NCBI GenBank assembly: GCA_026770025.1
Contig: JAMXDE010000044.1
Location: 310,001-374,000, forward strand
Reading direction: 5' to 3'
DNA from: Craspedostauros australis
Taxonomy: Eukaryota > Bacillariophyta > Bacillariophyceae > Mastogloiales > Achnanthaceae
Length of the DNA: 64,000 nucleotides
Shown: piece after piece, positions 9,601-18,419 of the stretch
Position numbering within the stretch: the stretch's first letter is position 1
Layout of the letters: each line of letters starts with the position of its first letter
Notes under the pieces: generated by a model
What the model saw: only the letters and a program-made list of their open reading frames with translations
Databases searched by the model: none
Told to the model about the DNA's origin: nothing
Made by a program: the position numbers and the translations under genes

Positions 9601-12112
9601 ACCGTGCGAACACAAGGGTGATGAACTGACGTTCTGGGTACTAGATGAAGCAACGCAACGGCTGTTGCCACGCTCGAGCATCCGACGTGTGTCTGATGAC
9701 GCGCGAAACCTTCGGGCGGACTACCCCCTGCCTGGTTCTGGGGAGGATGGTAACGTGGGTGACGAAGCTAGCGAAACCGAAAATCCAGAAGATTTCGACA
9801 GTGACAGCACACCTAAAGCTAGACAACCCGTTGTGCATGCACTATCTGACCTGGTAGCCACATCACATGGAGAATCAGATCCAGGTGTAGTCAAAGTCCC
9901 CAAGTTCAGTCCTGATGAGCTGCTCGGGTTGACCTTCCTCCATCAACAGGATGGCCTCAAGTGGAGAGCTCGAGTGATCCGCAAGATCAAGGACGGAGAC
10001 GCAGCCAACCATGACAACATCAAGATGCTCATCGCATATGGCGACGACGACACGGAAGAGCTCATCGCGTACACGGATTTAGCTGACATCATCGAACAGC
10101 AGCACGAACAGGAGATCGGCGACGGGGAGATGTGCGTTTTCAAAGCCATCACCGGTCATGAAGGCCCATTCCACTCCAGTCACATCAAGTACAACGGTTC
10201 TTCCTACAACGTAAAGGTACAATGGGAGGATGGCAGTGTGACCATGGAACCACTGGACGTGATAGCCAAAGACGACCCTGTATCCTGTGCAAAGTACGCC
10301 GCAGACAACAACCTCCTCGGTCTGCCTGGCTGGAAAAGATTCCGTAAACTAGCAAAGAGAAAGAAGAAACTCAATCGTCTTATCAATGCTAGTAAACGCA
10401 AAGCTCGTGCACAAGGTCCTATCTTCAAGTTTGGTGTTCAAGTTCCACGGAACGGGAAGGAAGCCCGCCAGCTTGATGAGAAGAACGGTAACTCCAAGTG
10501 GGTAGATGCTGAGAGAAAAGAAATGGATCAGCTCCACGAGTATGGCACGTTCAAGGATCTTGGAAAGAACGCTCGGAAACCAGATGGATACAAGCAGATC
10601 AAGCTCCTCTGGGTGTACGATGTGAAGCACGATCTTCGGCACAAGGCAAGATGCGTAGCAGGAGGCCACTTGACAGACCCGTGTAAGGATATGGCATATG
10701 CTGGAGTAGTCAATCTCAGATCATTCAGGATTGCACTGCTTGCTGCAGAACTCAACAACCTCAAGCCCATGGTGGGTGATATTGGTAATGCCTATCTAGA
10801 AGCCTACACAAAAGAAAAGATCTGTTTCATAGCTGGTCCTGAGTTCCAAGAGTTTGCTGGTCACATGATGATCATTGTGAAAGCGCTCTACGGACTACGC
10901 ACGCCTGGTGCTCGATTCCACGAGTCTCTGGCCGACACACTCCGCGACATGAAGTTCTTTCAGTGCAAGGCTGACCCGGATGTGTGGATGAGGGATGCTG
11001 GTAGATGCTGGGAATACATCTGTGTGTACGTAGATGATCTGATGGCCGTCATGGAAGACCCACAGTCATTCTTCGACACGCTTATCAACAAGTACAAGTA
11101 CAAGTTGAAAGGTGTAGGACCAATCAAGTATCACCTTGGCGCAGACTTCGACCGTGACAAAGACGGAACCCTGACTATGAGCCCGCAATCTTACATCAAA
11201 CGGATGCTGGCGAATTACGAACAGGCGCATGGGGAGCTTCCACGGACCTACACCAGTCCCATGGAACACAACGACGCCCCCGAGCTAGACACATCACGTG
11301 AACTAAACCCTGTAGAGACCAGACAGTTTCAATCACTCATCGGTGCCCTTCAATGGTGCATCACATTGGGACGGTTTGATATTGCTGCAGCTGTGATGAC
11401 TTTGTCTAGATTCAGAGCCCAACCCAGGATTGGTCACATGGACCGCGCTAAACGTGTGTATGGATACCTCCGAAAGCGTTCTGACGCCGCCATCAGGTTC
11501 AGAACGGGGATTCCAGATCACGAGCGCTTCTTCAAGGTTCCTGACCATGAATGGATGTACTCTGTGTATGGTGATGCCGAAGAGGAGACCGCGGACGACG
11601 ATCCAACACCCAAGGGCAAGGCAGTTCGTATGACGACGTTTGTAGATGCCAACCTCATGCACTGCAAAGTGACAGGCAAATCTGCAACTGGTGTTCTCCA
11701 TCTGCTCAACCAGACACCCATCGAATGGTTCAGCAAGCGCCAGACCACCGTCGAGACTGCAACCTACGGATCGGAATTCGTCGCGGCAAGACAGGCAACA
11801 GAGCAAGTGATTGCGATGCGCCTCACTCTTCGTGCAATGGGGATTCCACTGGACGGACCTGCCTGGATGTTCGGAGACAACCAGAGCGTGATCACATCCT
11901 CCACCATCCCAAACAGTGTGTTGTCCAAACGACACAACGCATTGGCGTACCACCGCGTGCGTGCCGCAGTAGCTGCGAAGATCCTGCATTTCTGCAAGAT
12001 AGACGGAACGGAAAACGTAGCCGACGTCATGACCAAGTTCCTTCCATGGGCGAAGTACTGGCCGTTAGTGAGGCCGCTTCTGTTCTGGAAAGGAGAGACT
12101 CTGGGTGGATGA
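6653..12112 (+). CDS. Copia gag-pol polyprotein
   Basis: A single 1819-residue frame that encodes the whole element. The N-terminal part (to about residue 450) is a gag-like helical region followed by a basic, Asn/Gln-rich linker without an evident zinc knuckle. An aspartic-protease motif (LVDGGANGG) lies near residue 532. The integrase core (MDTLFSD, LMSDNATAQ, NPVERRI) spans about 780-960. The reverse transcriptase, with VYVDDLMAV, is near residue 1458. The RNase H region (FVDANLMH, TYGSEFVAARQA, FGDNQS) is near 1660-1770. Gag and pol lie in one frame, as in most copia elements, so the ratio of gag to pol must be set after translation. The element looks whole. The assignment to a diatom CoDi lineage is from remembered family motifs. 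Confidence 0.95.
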   Translation: MSNAIPINDPILAHVLNVLGYDDSSIEWLILHTEDIRTIMDFASLHREDMLDMDVTIQVPDPESDYVAQLSKVAIRKFINAIGWFSVQPNPTAETWRELNQASYMEYVARTFTPSPASSAAMPDGTTSTFPFEPTKTEPTEKTGRDLAADFNRSIKRNISDYPKLSDDKYFATFHRRLRATAAAHGISNVLDTDYVPSDEQAELFKVQSTFLFNVFVSNLQTTKSRKCVTPYESICDGQAVYCRLVREYTTGATAVNTIRRIRDDIIKFKLDKQWRKTREQFLDLWQHKVHELEALRDDPIDDATKKEWLTNAIEADKALYQSIFQTDYLQTAILAYSPGKTATTMEFDTLVELVRSYAVQLDGHDANKPKTPRQVNNTDQRKQRGKDKDDGPNLWKPNKDYSKETRERLPREEFQKLSDKQRSDFLQARRAKSGRGKKDKPRRSANNTNRSGSTSNQNDQQDTQTNDNGSNNNESSSTAGTAINRMLSNAMSSASGSPPTTLVIDGRTYTLSHTNVSYKFNNANVTVQGALVDGGANGGLVGDDMLVMESTSNRADVSGIGDAEIKDLALVTATAVIQTTSGPVIGWFHQYANYGKGRTIHSANQLAAFGLDVNERPKNLPGGRQTIVTPDGFIIPLTVRQGLAYMDMHKPTQAELDDLPHVFFTSDQEWDPSVLDGEADLDNIPATERGEDDDIDITISKCVQYAQSAATLGDGEKAVKAGPRNIVGKAPNFHALRPYFGWIPADRVRDTLACTTQWYRMSERYPMRKHYKSRFPAANVSRLHDVVSMDTLFSDTPAHHDGVPGHGGCTMVQVFVGSNTRLTAAYPLASESHVPHVVQDFIREHGAMDVLMSDNATAQIGGRMKDVLRQYCIADHQSEPHHQHQNPVERRIQDIKRTTNGIMDRTGTPARFWLVCTLYVVGLLNHLSQSTAGHITPIQAATGQRPDVSKYLSFHWWEPVYYKVGNAAFPGTTQERRGRWAGPCEHKGDELTFWVLDEATQRLLPRSSIRRVSDDARNLRADYPLPGSGEDGNVGDEASETENPEDFDSDSTPKARQPVVHALSDLVATSHGESDPGVVKVPKFSPDELLGLTFLHQQDGLKWRARVIRKIKDGDAANHDNIKMLIAYGDDDTEELIAYTDLADIIEQQHEQEIGDGEMCVFKAITGHEGPFHSSHIKYNGSSYNVKVQWEDGSVTMEPLDVIAKDDPVSCAKYAADNNLLGLPGWKRFRKLAKRKKKLNRLINASKRKARAQGPIFKFGVQVPRNGKEARQLDEKNGNSKWVDAERKEMDQLHEYGTFKDLGKNARKPDGYKQIKLLWVYDVKHDLRHKARCVAGGHLTDPCKDMAYAGVVNLRSFRIALLAAELNNLKPMVGDIGNAYLEAYTKEKICFIAGPEFQEFAGHMMIIVKALYGLRTPGARFHESLADTLRDMKFFQCKADPDVWMRDAGRCWEYICVYVDDLMAVMEDPQSFFDTLINKYKYKLKGVGPIKYHLGADFDRDKDGTLTMSPQSYIKRMLANYEQAHGELPRTYTSPMEHNDAPELDTSRELNPVETRQFQSLIGALQWCITLGRFDIAAAVMTLSRFRAQPRIGHMDRAKRVYGYLRKRSDAAIRFRTGIPDHERFFKVPDHEWMYSVYGDAEEETADDDPTPKGKAVRMTTFVDANLMHCKVTGKSATGVLHLLNQTPIEWFSKRQTTVETATYGSEFVAARQATEQVIAMRLTLRAMGIPLDGPAWMFGDNQSVITSSTIPNSVLSKRHNALAYHRVRAAVAAKILHFCKIDGTENVADVMTKFLPWAKYWPLVRPLLFWKGETLGG

Positions 12113-12129
12113 ACAAGACTCCCGACTAT

Positions 12130-12136
12130 AGGGGAG
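12130..12136 (+). promoter_or_regulatory. Polypurine tract of copia element
   Basis: AGGGGAG immediately precedes the 3' LTR at 12137. This is the expected place and composition for the plus-strand primer of reverse transcription. Confidence 0.75.
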
Positions 12137-12849
12137 TATCAACATCTAGATCGAAATTAGGTACCCATCTCCCATGACTGAAACGTGATTCACTATTTTT
12201 TGATTCGACTCGATTTGAGAGTATAGTCGAGTGAGTCTTGATACACGATTGATATTCGGTCACTACGGTCATCGAACATGACGTAGGCACTGACATCATC
12301 GTATGACGTCAGAGGATCGGTCATTGTGATCCTCGGAATCGAGATTATGTTTTAGTCATGGTACACTGACCTGTCTAGCCATGCCGAGTGCATCATCGAG
12401 CACGTGGCAACAATACTTAGGATCCAGAACAACATCGTCAGAGGTGATGCATGCACCTTGTCGACGTAGACGGATCAATCCATATGTGATCAAACAGAGA
12501 TCAAGATTAGGCAAGACCAGGAGAGATGAAGAAAGACCCAAAGGCGAGAATAACACGGAGTATCGTGTAGATCAACATGCCATCTTGGGCAATGTCTTAG
12601 AAAAGACTGCGAGAGAAACCACGAGGTAATCGAGCAGCACGTTAGCAACCGTGCATTAGGCACCATCATTAGAAATAGGAGATCATCATCTCATAATCCA
12701 AACTCAATCATCAATTGACACACCAACTAATAGCAACAACAACAACACCAAACACACCGACTCCACCTCTCGGCTTGATCACCCTGGCGGCGTAGTAAGT
12801 GCAGTGTTTGGTGCTCCCCTCTTGTCCTGTGTGTAATTGCTGATTATCA
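12137..12849 (+). repeat. 3' long terminal repeat
   Basis: 713 bp, apparently identical to 4362-5074. For example, the same short frames are present at the same offset on both strands. The identity supports a recent insertion. Confidence 0.95.
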
Positions 12850-12854
12850 CAATG
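12850..12854. repeat. Target-site duplication (right copy) of copia element
   Basis: CAATG, matching 4357-4361. Removing the element and one copy leaves the reading frame of the host Cys-rich gene continuous across the junction. Confidence 0.9.
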
Positions 12855-14251
12855 ATGTCAGTTGTCACTGAGTCACCGAATCCCAATCCCGGGCAAGCGT
12901 AGGCTGCGGCGCAGGCATTGTCGCCGATGCTCAAGCTGCCCTGAATCTTCGCAGGTGATGGCAACGATGTGCATGTGCAGTCGTAGTAACCGCTCGCATG
13001 TGCTGCGGTGCATGCATATTCACCAAGGCATGCGTTGAACCCAATTCTGACGTGGCTCTGGGAACGGCTGGGCCCGTACTGTTCAACGCGGTAGCCAACG
13101 CTCGCACAGGCGTAGGGTCCAACGCAGGCGCCGCTTTGTATGATGGCGTCTCTGTAGGAGTATGTGCCAGCAAGGACGCAGGAAAGATAATCAGTGCAGG
13201 CCAGTTGACCAATGAAGGTGACACCGTATGTTGGGTGAGGACCATAGCAATTGGAAACATAAAGAGAGTTCATGCCGGCGCATACCCCTTTGCTGGTACA
13301 GGATGAAGCCAGGACCAATGTGTTTCGTCCCATCCTGTCGCAAGATCCAGACCCAATGCAGGCAGTGGTGGCAATGGTCATGAAACTGTAACCGTCGGCG
13401 CTGGTACAGTGATACTTCTCTGCACAGCTTGGAGCCCCAGCGTCCTGGCACATGTAGTAGATGTCCTCGCCACCGAGAGCTGTGAGCAGAGTGGTGCCGG
13501 CGGCGGACAATAGCTTCAGCTCCTCAGCTAGCAAGGGGCTGGACGCATATCGGTTGAATAGCTTGTGCGCATCCCCCTCGGTCAAGAGGCCAGCGCATGC
13601 AAAGTAATTCTGCAATCCTGGTGTGCTTCGAACAGCAGTGACGGCCTTGCGGTACGATGTCTTGGATGGATTGCAGATGATGGTCTTTGGCTCGGATGCC
13701 TCCGGCAGAAAGCATGGCGGCGCAACATCTGGCTCGCAGGCCACGGAGATGCTGGAATCAAATGCAAACGAGATGGTTGTCGGTGCAGATGTAGGCCCTG
13801 ATGTCGGCATGCTGGTTGCTCCGCCTGTTGGCTGGTCAGTCGGTGATGAGGTAGGCCTCAGGGTTGGATTGCTGGTCGGCAAGGCAACTGGCCGCCCAGT
13901 TGGCCTTGAAGTTGGTGCCCCAGTTGGTGGCAAGGTTGGTGTAGAAGTCGGTGTTGTCGTCATTATTCAGGCCAACGCAGTTGGTGCCAATGTAGGAGAG
14001 CTGGTAGGCGAACTGGTTGGTGCCACACTGGGATTGCTGCTTGGATTGTTGGACGGTGCTCCCGTCTGTTTGTTACCCTTGACGTTCTTTGGAATGAAAC
14101 CGCCGTCGCCCTTCAGCAGTCTGGTTGCCTGCATCGCAACATGAAGTTCGTTGGTTGGGTCAATCAATCTATGGCCGCGAAGGATGGCATCGATCGTCTT
14201 GCATTTGGCGAGCAAGATCGCCGTGATGGTAACTGCCTTGAAGTTGAGCAT
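12850..14251 (-). pseudogene. Cys-rich PT-repeat secreted protein, 5' half, interrupted by copia
   Basis: Starts at ATG 14251 with a signal-peptide-like segment (MLNFKAVTITAILLAK). A PT/SP-rich linker follows, interrupted by one in-frame TGA at 13967-13969, which might instead lie in a small unrecognised intron. Next come a second PT-rich stretch, a helical domain (SYRKAVTAV, ELKLLSAAGTTLLTAL) and six C-x5-C motifs spaced about 30 residues apart, such as ACIGSGSC, SCTSKGVC, ACTDYLSC and ACLGEYAC. Repeats of this kind are typical of secreted or wall-attached stramenopile proteins and may form a beta-helix; that is inference. The copia element replaces everything after residues DII. The rest of the gene continues in phase at 4361 on the minus strand. 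The transcript is presumably non-functional at its 3' end. Confidence 0.7.
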
Positions 14252-14569
14252 CTTCGGTTTCCACGTGATCTTTGCTTGGTTGTGGTTTGCTGGAATGCTG
14301 TTTCTTTCCTCTCGAATTTGGACAAGCGGTTTACTATTGCTCGTATTTGCTTCGAGGCTCCTTCACACTCGTGGCTGGATCGGTACTTTCGGTTGTGTTG
14401 ATGTCGTCCCTTGCGCCTTGGCGTTCATGCAGGAGGATCGTGCTGCACGGTTGCGCAGGATGCATACCGTACCACGTTGATCATGTGCGCACCGCATGTT
14501 ATCGGAGAAGAAAAATGGAAACAGCAACAGTGGCAAGAATGTGGATTGGCTGAGCTGTGCATGCATCAT

Positions 14570-15085
14570 TCACAGGATTGGCAGCCGAGGTGAAGACGAT
14601 GTTGTGGTGATTGGCGAAGCACTGTCGTCTGCGTCGTACAGATTGCCAATGCGCTTCGTTGTATTCCGAGACGATTGGATGTTGCTGGTTTCCATTGTGA
14701 GACTGGTCAACGTGGAGTGTTGTTGGCTGTCCTGGCCTGGCACATTCTGTTGTCGCCGCGCGCAGTCATCATCTTGTCTTGCGGAGGAAGAGTCACACGA
14801 TGTCTCTTCCTCTGTTGTGACTCGTTTCTCATGACGTGGAATACGTTCCCTGTGACGTAGAAGACGGATCAGCGAGAGCAAACACACAATAGCTCTAAAT
14901 ATCCAATCGCCGTTTCTCCCAAAAGCAAGCAAACCAGTGACAACAAGGGGCCAAAACTCCACAACTAGTGTTATCGTGAGTGCATCAACTGCGACCTGGA
15001 GGTAGTAAGTCCGCATCAATTTCAAATCCGCACTTGGTTCCTCGCGCATCAAATCAATCAAACCAATCAGAATCGGAATCACCAT
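14570..15085 (-). CDS. Possible small membrane protein
   Basis: A 171-residue frame with two hydrophobic segments near the N-terminus (about residues 27-53 and 58-75), a basic stretch (LRHRERIPRHEKR) and a polar, Ser/Gln/Thr-rich tail. It resembles no family I know. It runs head to head with, and may overlap, the 5' leader of the importin alpha gene, which weakens the case. It may be chance. Confidence 0.25.
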   Translation of the reverse strand: MVIPILIGLIDLMREEPSADLKLMRTYYLQVAVDALTITLVVEFWPLVVTGLLAFGRNGDWIFRAIVCLLSLIRLLRHRERIPRHEKRVTTEEETSCDSSSARQDDDCARRQQNVPGQDSQQHSTLTSLTMETSNIQSSRNTTKRIGNLYDADDSASPITTTSSSPRLPIL

Positions 15086-15140
15086 CTGCGCCCATCACCA
15101 CAGTCACAACTGCAACTGCGGCCACACGTGAAGCCATCAC

Positions 15141-15200
15141 AAAGTCAAGAACCACAAAGTCAAGAACCACAAAGTCCAGAACCACAAAGTCCAGAACCAC
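15141..15200. repeat. 15-bp tandem repeat, four copies
   Basis: Four head-to-tail copies of AAAGTCAAGAACCAC, the last two with TCC in place of TCA, lie about 90 bp before the importin alpha start codon, in what is probably its 5' leader. Confidence 0.9.
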
Positions 15201-15289
15201 AAAACAGAGAGAATCTCATCCCCCACATTCTCACTCGCCCACAACCAGCAGCGGCAGCAGCAGCAACAACAACAACAACACTAGCCACC

Positions 15290-17845
15290 ATGATCTCAGC
15301 ACGCGCAGGTATGTATGTGTGTCTTTGCGTTTGCTACTGTCTGTTGGAATGGCAACAAGCATCTGTGTGATGAACGCTCCTCATTTTGAACAACGCAACG
15401 ATCGAACAATCAATCCAGGAAGATGAACAACTGATAAGCAAGCCCTTCTCACACTTTCCATCCCTTTCGCATCAACGATCAAACAAACAAACAATCAAAC
15501 CAACCAACCAACCAACTGATGACAACGACGATGGCGCAGACCAACGCAAGGCTATCAAGGTAGCAAGAGCTAACCTGGCGGAAAGTCGCCGTCGACGGGA
15601 AACAAGAACCATGCTGCGCAAGCAGAAGAAGGAGGACAAGATGAGCAAGCGCCGCACACGCACCCCAGCCGCGTCCGCATCGCAACCCGCAACCATGGAA
15701 TCGACCGGCGCAGTTGCGACGACACCAACTGTCGCTGGCTTGCCACAGATCATGACATCTCTCCGCAATCCAGGCTGCACGGAACAAAACAGAATCCAGT
15801 GCGTCAAAAATATCTGTCGAATGCTATCGGTGGAGCACAACCCGCCAGTGCATCAGGTGGTGGAGTCTGGAGCCATGAAGCTCCTCGTGCAGTACATGAG
15901 CGACGACGAAGCACCGGCTGATCTCGTGTTCGAAACCGCGTGGGCGTTGGCGGACATCACGTAAGTAGGGATATTATTGACGACGGCGCAATGTGCGAGC
16001 ATGATGGCTCGAAGCAGAATGGACGTGCACCTCCATTCTCATTTCGCATGCTCGGATGCACGCGATGGATGTTCAATGAACGACGATCCGACCACGCGCT
16101 CATGATGGAGAGTGGATATTGATGTCTCTCTCCATTTGTCCTGACTCTTATGACATTTCGCAATCAATCTCACTTCATCTTCTCTTTTCCCGCGATGGCA
16201 ACGATGATACTCGCAACCGCTGCAACAATCACCACCGCATACAAAATGCAACGACGATATCGATGACGATGACGATGACGATGACGATCACGATCACGAT
16301 GATCTCCACCCTGCAGTTCCACTGACCTTACCAACAGCGTCGTGGAGAACGGCGTTGTCTCATCCCTCATCAAGCACATGCGCAATGACAACGCCGACAT
16401 CCGCGAACAGTGCTATCGGGCGCTCGGCAACATTGCTGGCAACAACCCAGCCGACAGAGACTCCCTCCTGCGGCAGCAAGTCCTCGCGCCGATGATCCTC
16501 GACATCGAGCAGACACAGAACTTGTCGTTCTTGGCCAACGTGACTGAGGCCATCTCCAAGCTCTGCAGTGGAAAGCCAGAACCAAGCCTGGAGATCATTC
16601 AAGAAGTCATCAAGCCATTGACATGCCTGCTTGTTGACTTGGAATGCAAGAAGGACGTGAAGGTGCACGCCGTCTGGGGCCTGTCGTGCATCAGCGGCGG
16701 CGAAGACGGAAGCATCCAGAAGGTGATGGAAAGCGACAGCGACATCACGCCAACACTCGTGGGACTGTTGGAGCATACGTCGTCGGAAATCGTCGCATCA
16801 ACTGTCCAATGCTTGGGTAACTTCGTCACAGGCAACGACATGCAGACGCAAACGGTGCTGAATGCGGGAGTTCTGAAGCATGCCAAGATGCTGCTGGAAC
16901 GCCCACAGGTAAGTGTCCAACAATGCTCTCGCTGAACTGAAATGGCAACGATTGCCTGACGGTGACAATATGACGGCGGGCGGATTAGTGCAATGAATTG
17001 CCTGTCGTCTTTGCCTTTTGGTGTCGTCCTTGTTGTCGTTTTGGCTGTCGCTGTGTCAATGATCTTCAAACCAACCACAATTTACTCGTGCTCACACTCA
17101 CACAAATGGTCACACTCACAATCACACCGCTCGTCACATCATCACACACGCACCATGCCGCACACCATTCGACATCACACAGGAATTCATCAAACAGCAG
17201 ACCTGCTGGTTGCTGTCCAACATCGCCGCTGGAACGCACGATCAGATCGACAAGCTGCGCGGGGAGCGGGAAGTGATGAGTACCGTGATCGGGCTGGCAT
17301 CCGATGCGTCATGGAAGATCCGCAAGGAGGCATTGTACGTGATCTGCAACGCAGCCATCAGTAGCAACGACTACCACGCCGTTGGCCTCGTCGAGCTCAA
17401 TGCCTTCCAACCGCTGTGCGAGGCTCTGCCTGCCGCCAGCCACGATGAGAAGGTGCTGATGGTCCTTCTGGATACATTCGAGAAGTTCATGGAGGTGAGC
17501 ACCAGAGGCGACCATTGCTGGGAAACCATCATCGATGAACATGATGGAATCGGCCTCCTGGAGGGTCTGCGGGTGCACAGCAGTGACAACGTCCGCCTGA
17601 AAGTGGTTGCCTTGCTGGAGAAGTTCTTCCAAGGGGAGGAGGTTGTGGGAGACGAGAACATCGCCCCAGCCCAGGTCTCGGACTCGGGCGGCAACCTCAC
17701 ATTCGGTGTGTCGAAGGAATTGTCCCCATCCAGCGGCAACGGTGCCAGCGATGGGAGTCCCATGTTCAACTTCGTGGGCCCAGCAGGAACATCACCGTTC
17801 CGTGGCTTGTCCACCAACTTCCACAGCGCATACATCTCGATGTAG
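15290..17845 (+). CDS. Importin subunit alpha (four exons)
   Basis: Nuclear-import adaptor that binds classical NLS cargo and importin beta. Model: exons 15290-15308, 15540-15960, 16317-16908 and 17183-17845, with introns of 231, 356 and 274 bp, all GT-AG and phase-consistent, giving 564 residues. The start has a CCACCATG context. The importin-beta-binding domain (about residues 8-50) shows the basic pattern ESRRRRETRTMLRKQKKED and SKRRTRT. Armadillo repeats follow, with the W-x3-N-type signatures TAWALADIT, CYRALGNIAG, VWGLSCISGG and CWLLSNIAAG. The acceptor at 16317 was chosen because it restores normal repeat length (ITSTDLTNSVVENG); the alternative at 16338 would shorten one repeat. The tail is Gly/Ser-rich. 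In the third listed repeat, SCIS replaces the usual S/T-N-I, so the minor NLS groove may be modified. The 5' leader carries a 15-bp tandem repeat. Confidence 0.92.
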
Positions 17846-18419
17846 GCAATGCATGGCATATCAATGCTATGGACAGTGTTGGTTGGCCCATTCGTTGGAT
17901 GGAATCAACTTGTCATCGGTCGGCCCACTGCTGCATCTCAACTTGAGAGGTAGAAATCACAACACAAATAATACAATCATAACTACAATAGAATATTCCA
18001 GGCAGAAGCAACTGTGTAGGGCATCTCCACAACACTGATGAATGTATTGCCGTGACCGCCTCAGAGAGAGGATCCTGGAATGATATCTATTGTACAGATT
18101 TAGCCAAAGACCGCTAAGTCCGGAGACTTCAAAGATGGAGAACCGAATTTCTCGAAGAAAAGAGGCAATACGCGGCTTGGACGACGGAATGGTGTTGGGG
18201 AACGCTGCGGAATCGACGGAGGGGAAACTTGGCCACGATTATTGTGTTGGTACAGGGTGCGCATCCGCACAGTAGCATAACGCGAGTGCAATACACTGAT
18301 TTACTGTCAATCTGTATTTCATTGAGTTGACGTTGGAGATCGTCGGCAGCAGGATGAACTGGAGCGAGTCTTCCATCGCAGCTGCCCATCCTCCAGCTGC
18401 GATGAACACAATGCCAGCC
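17846..18419. other. Intergenic, convergent 3' flanks
   Basis: Lies between the stops of importin alpha (plus) and the DJ-1-like gene (minus), so it should hold both terminator/polyadenylation regions. No gene is supported. Confidence 0.5.

Larger units (their letters stand above)
4362..12849 (+). mobile_element. Ty1/copia LTR retrotransposon, CoDi-like, looks whole and young
   Basis: An 8488-bp element: 5' LTR 4362-5074, leader 5075-6652, one long gag-pol frame 6653-12112, a purine tract, and 3' LTR 12137-12849. A CAATG duplication flanks it. Both LTRs are 713 bp and I saw no difference between them, which implies a recent insertion. The domain order (protease, integrase, reverse transcriptase, RNase H) is the copia order. 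The stretch before the integrase (RPYFGW, then HYKSRFPA and VVSMDTLFSDTPA) matches what I know of the diatom CoDi group. It looks whole, with no break seen in its coding frame. It sits in the opposite orientation to the Cys-rich host gene that it splits. Confidence 0.93.

Noticed and set aside
9079-9621. Second frame inside the copia gag-pol
   Set aside because: Pro/His/Arg-rich shadow of the integrase region.
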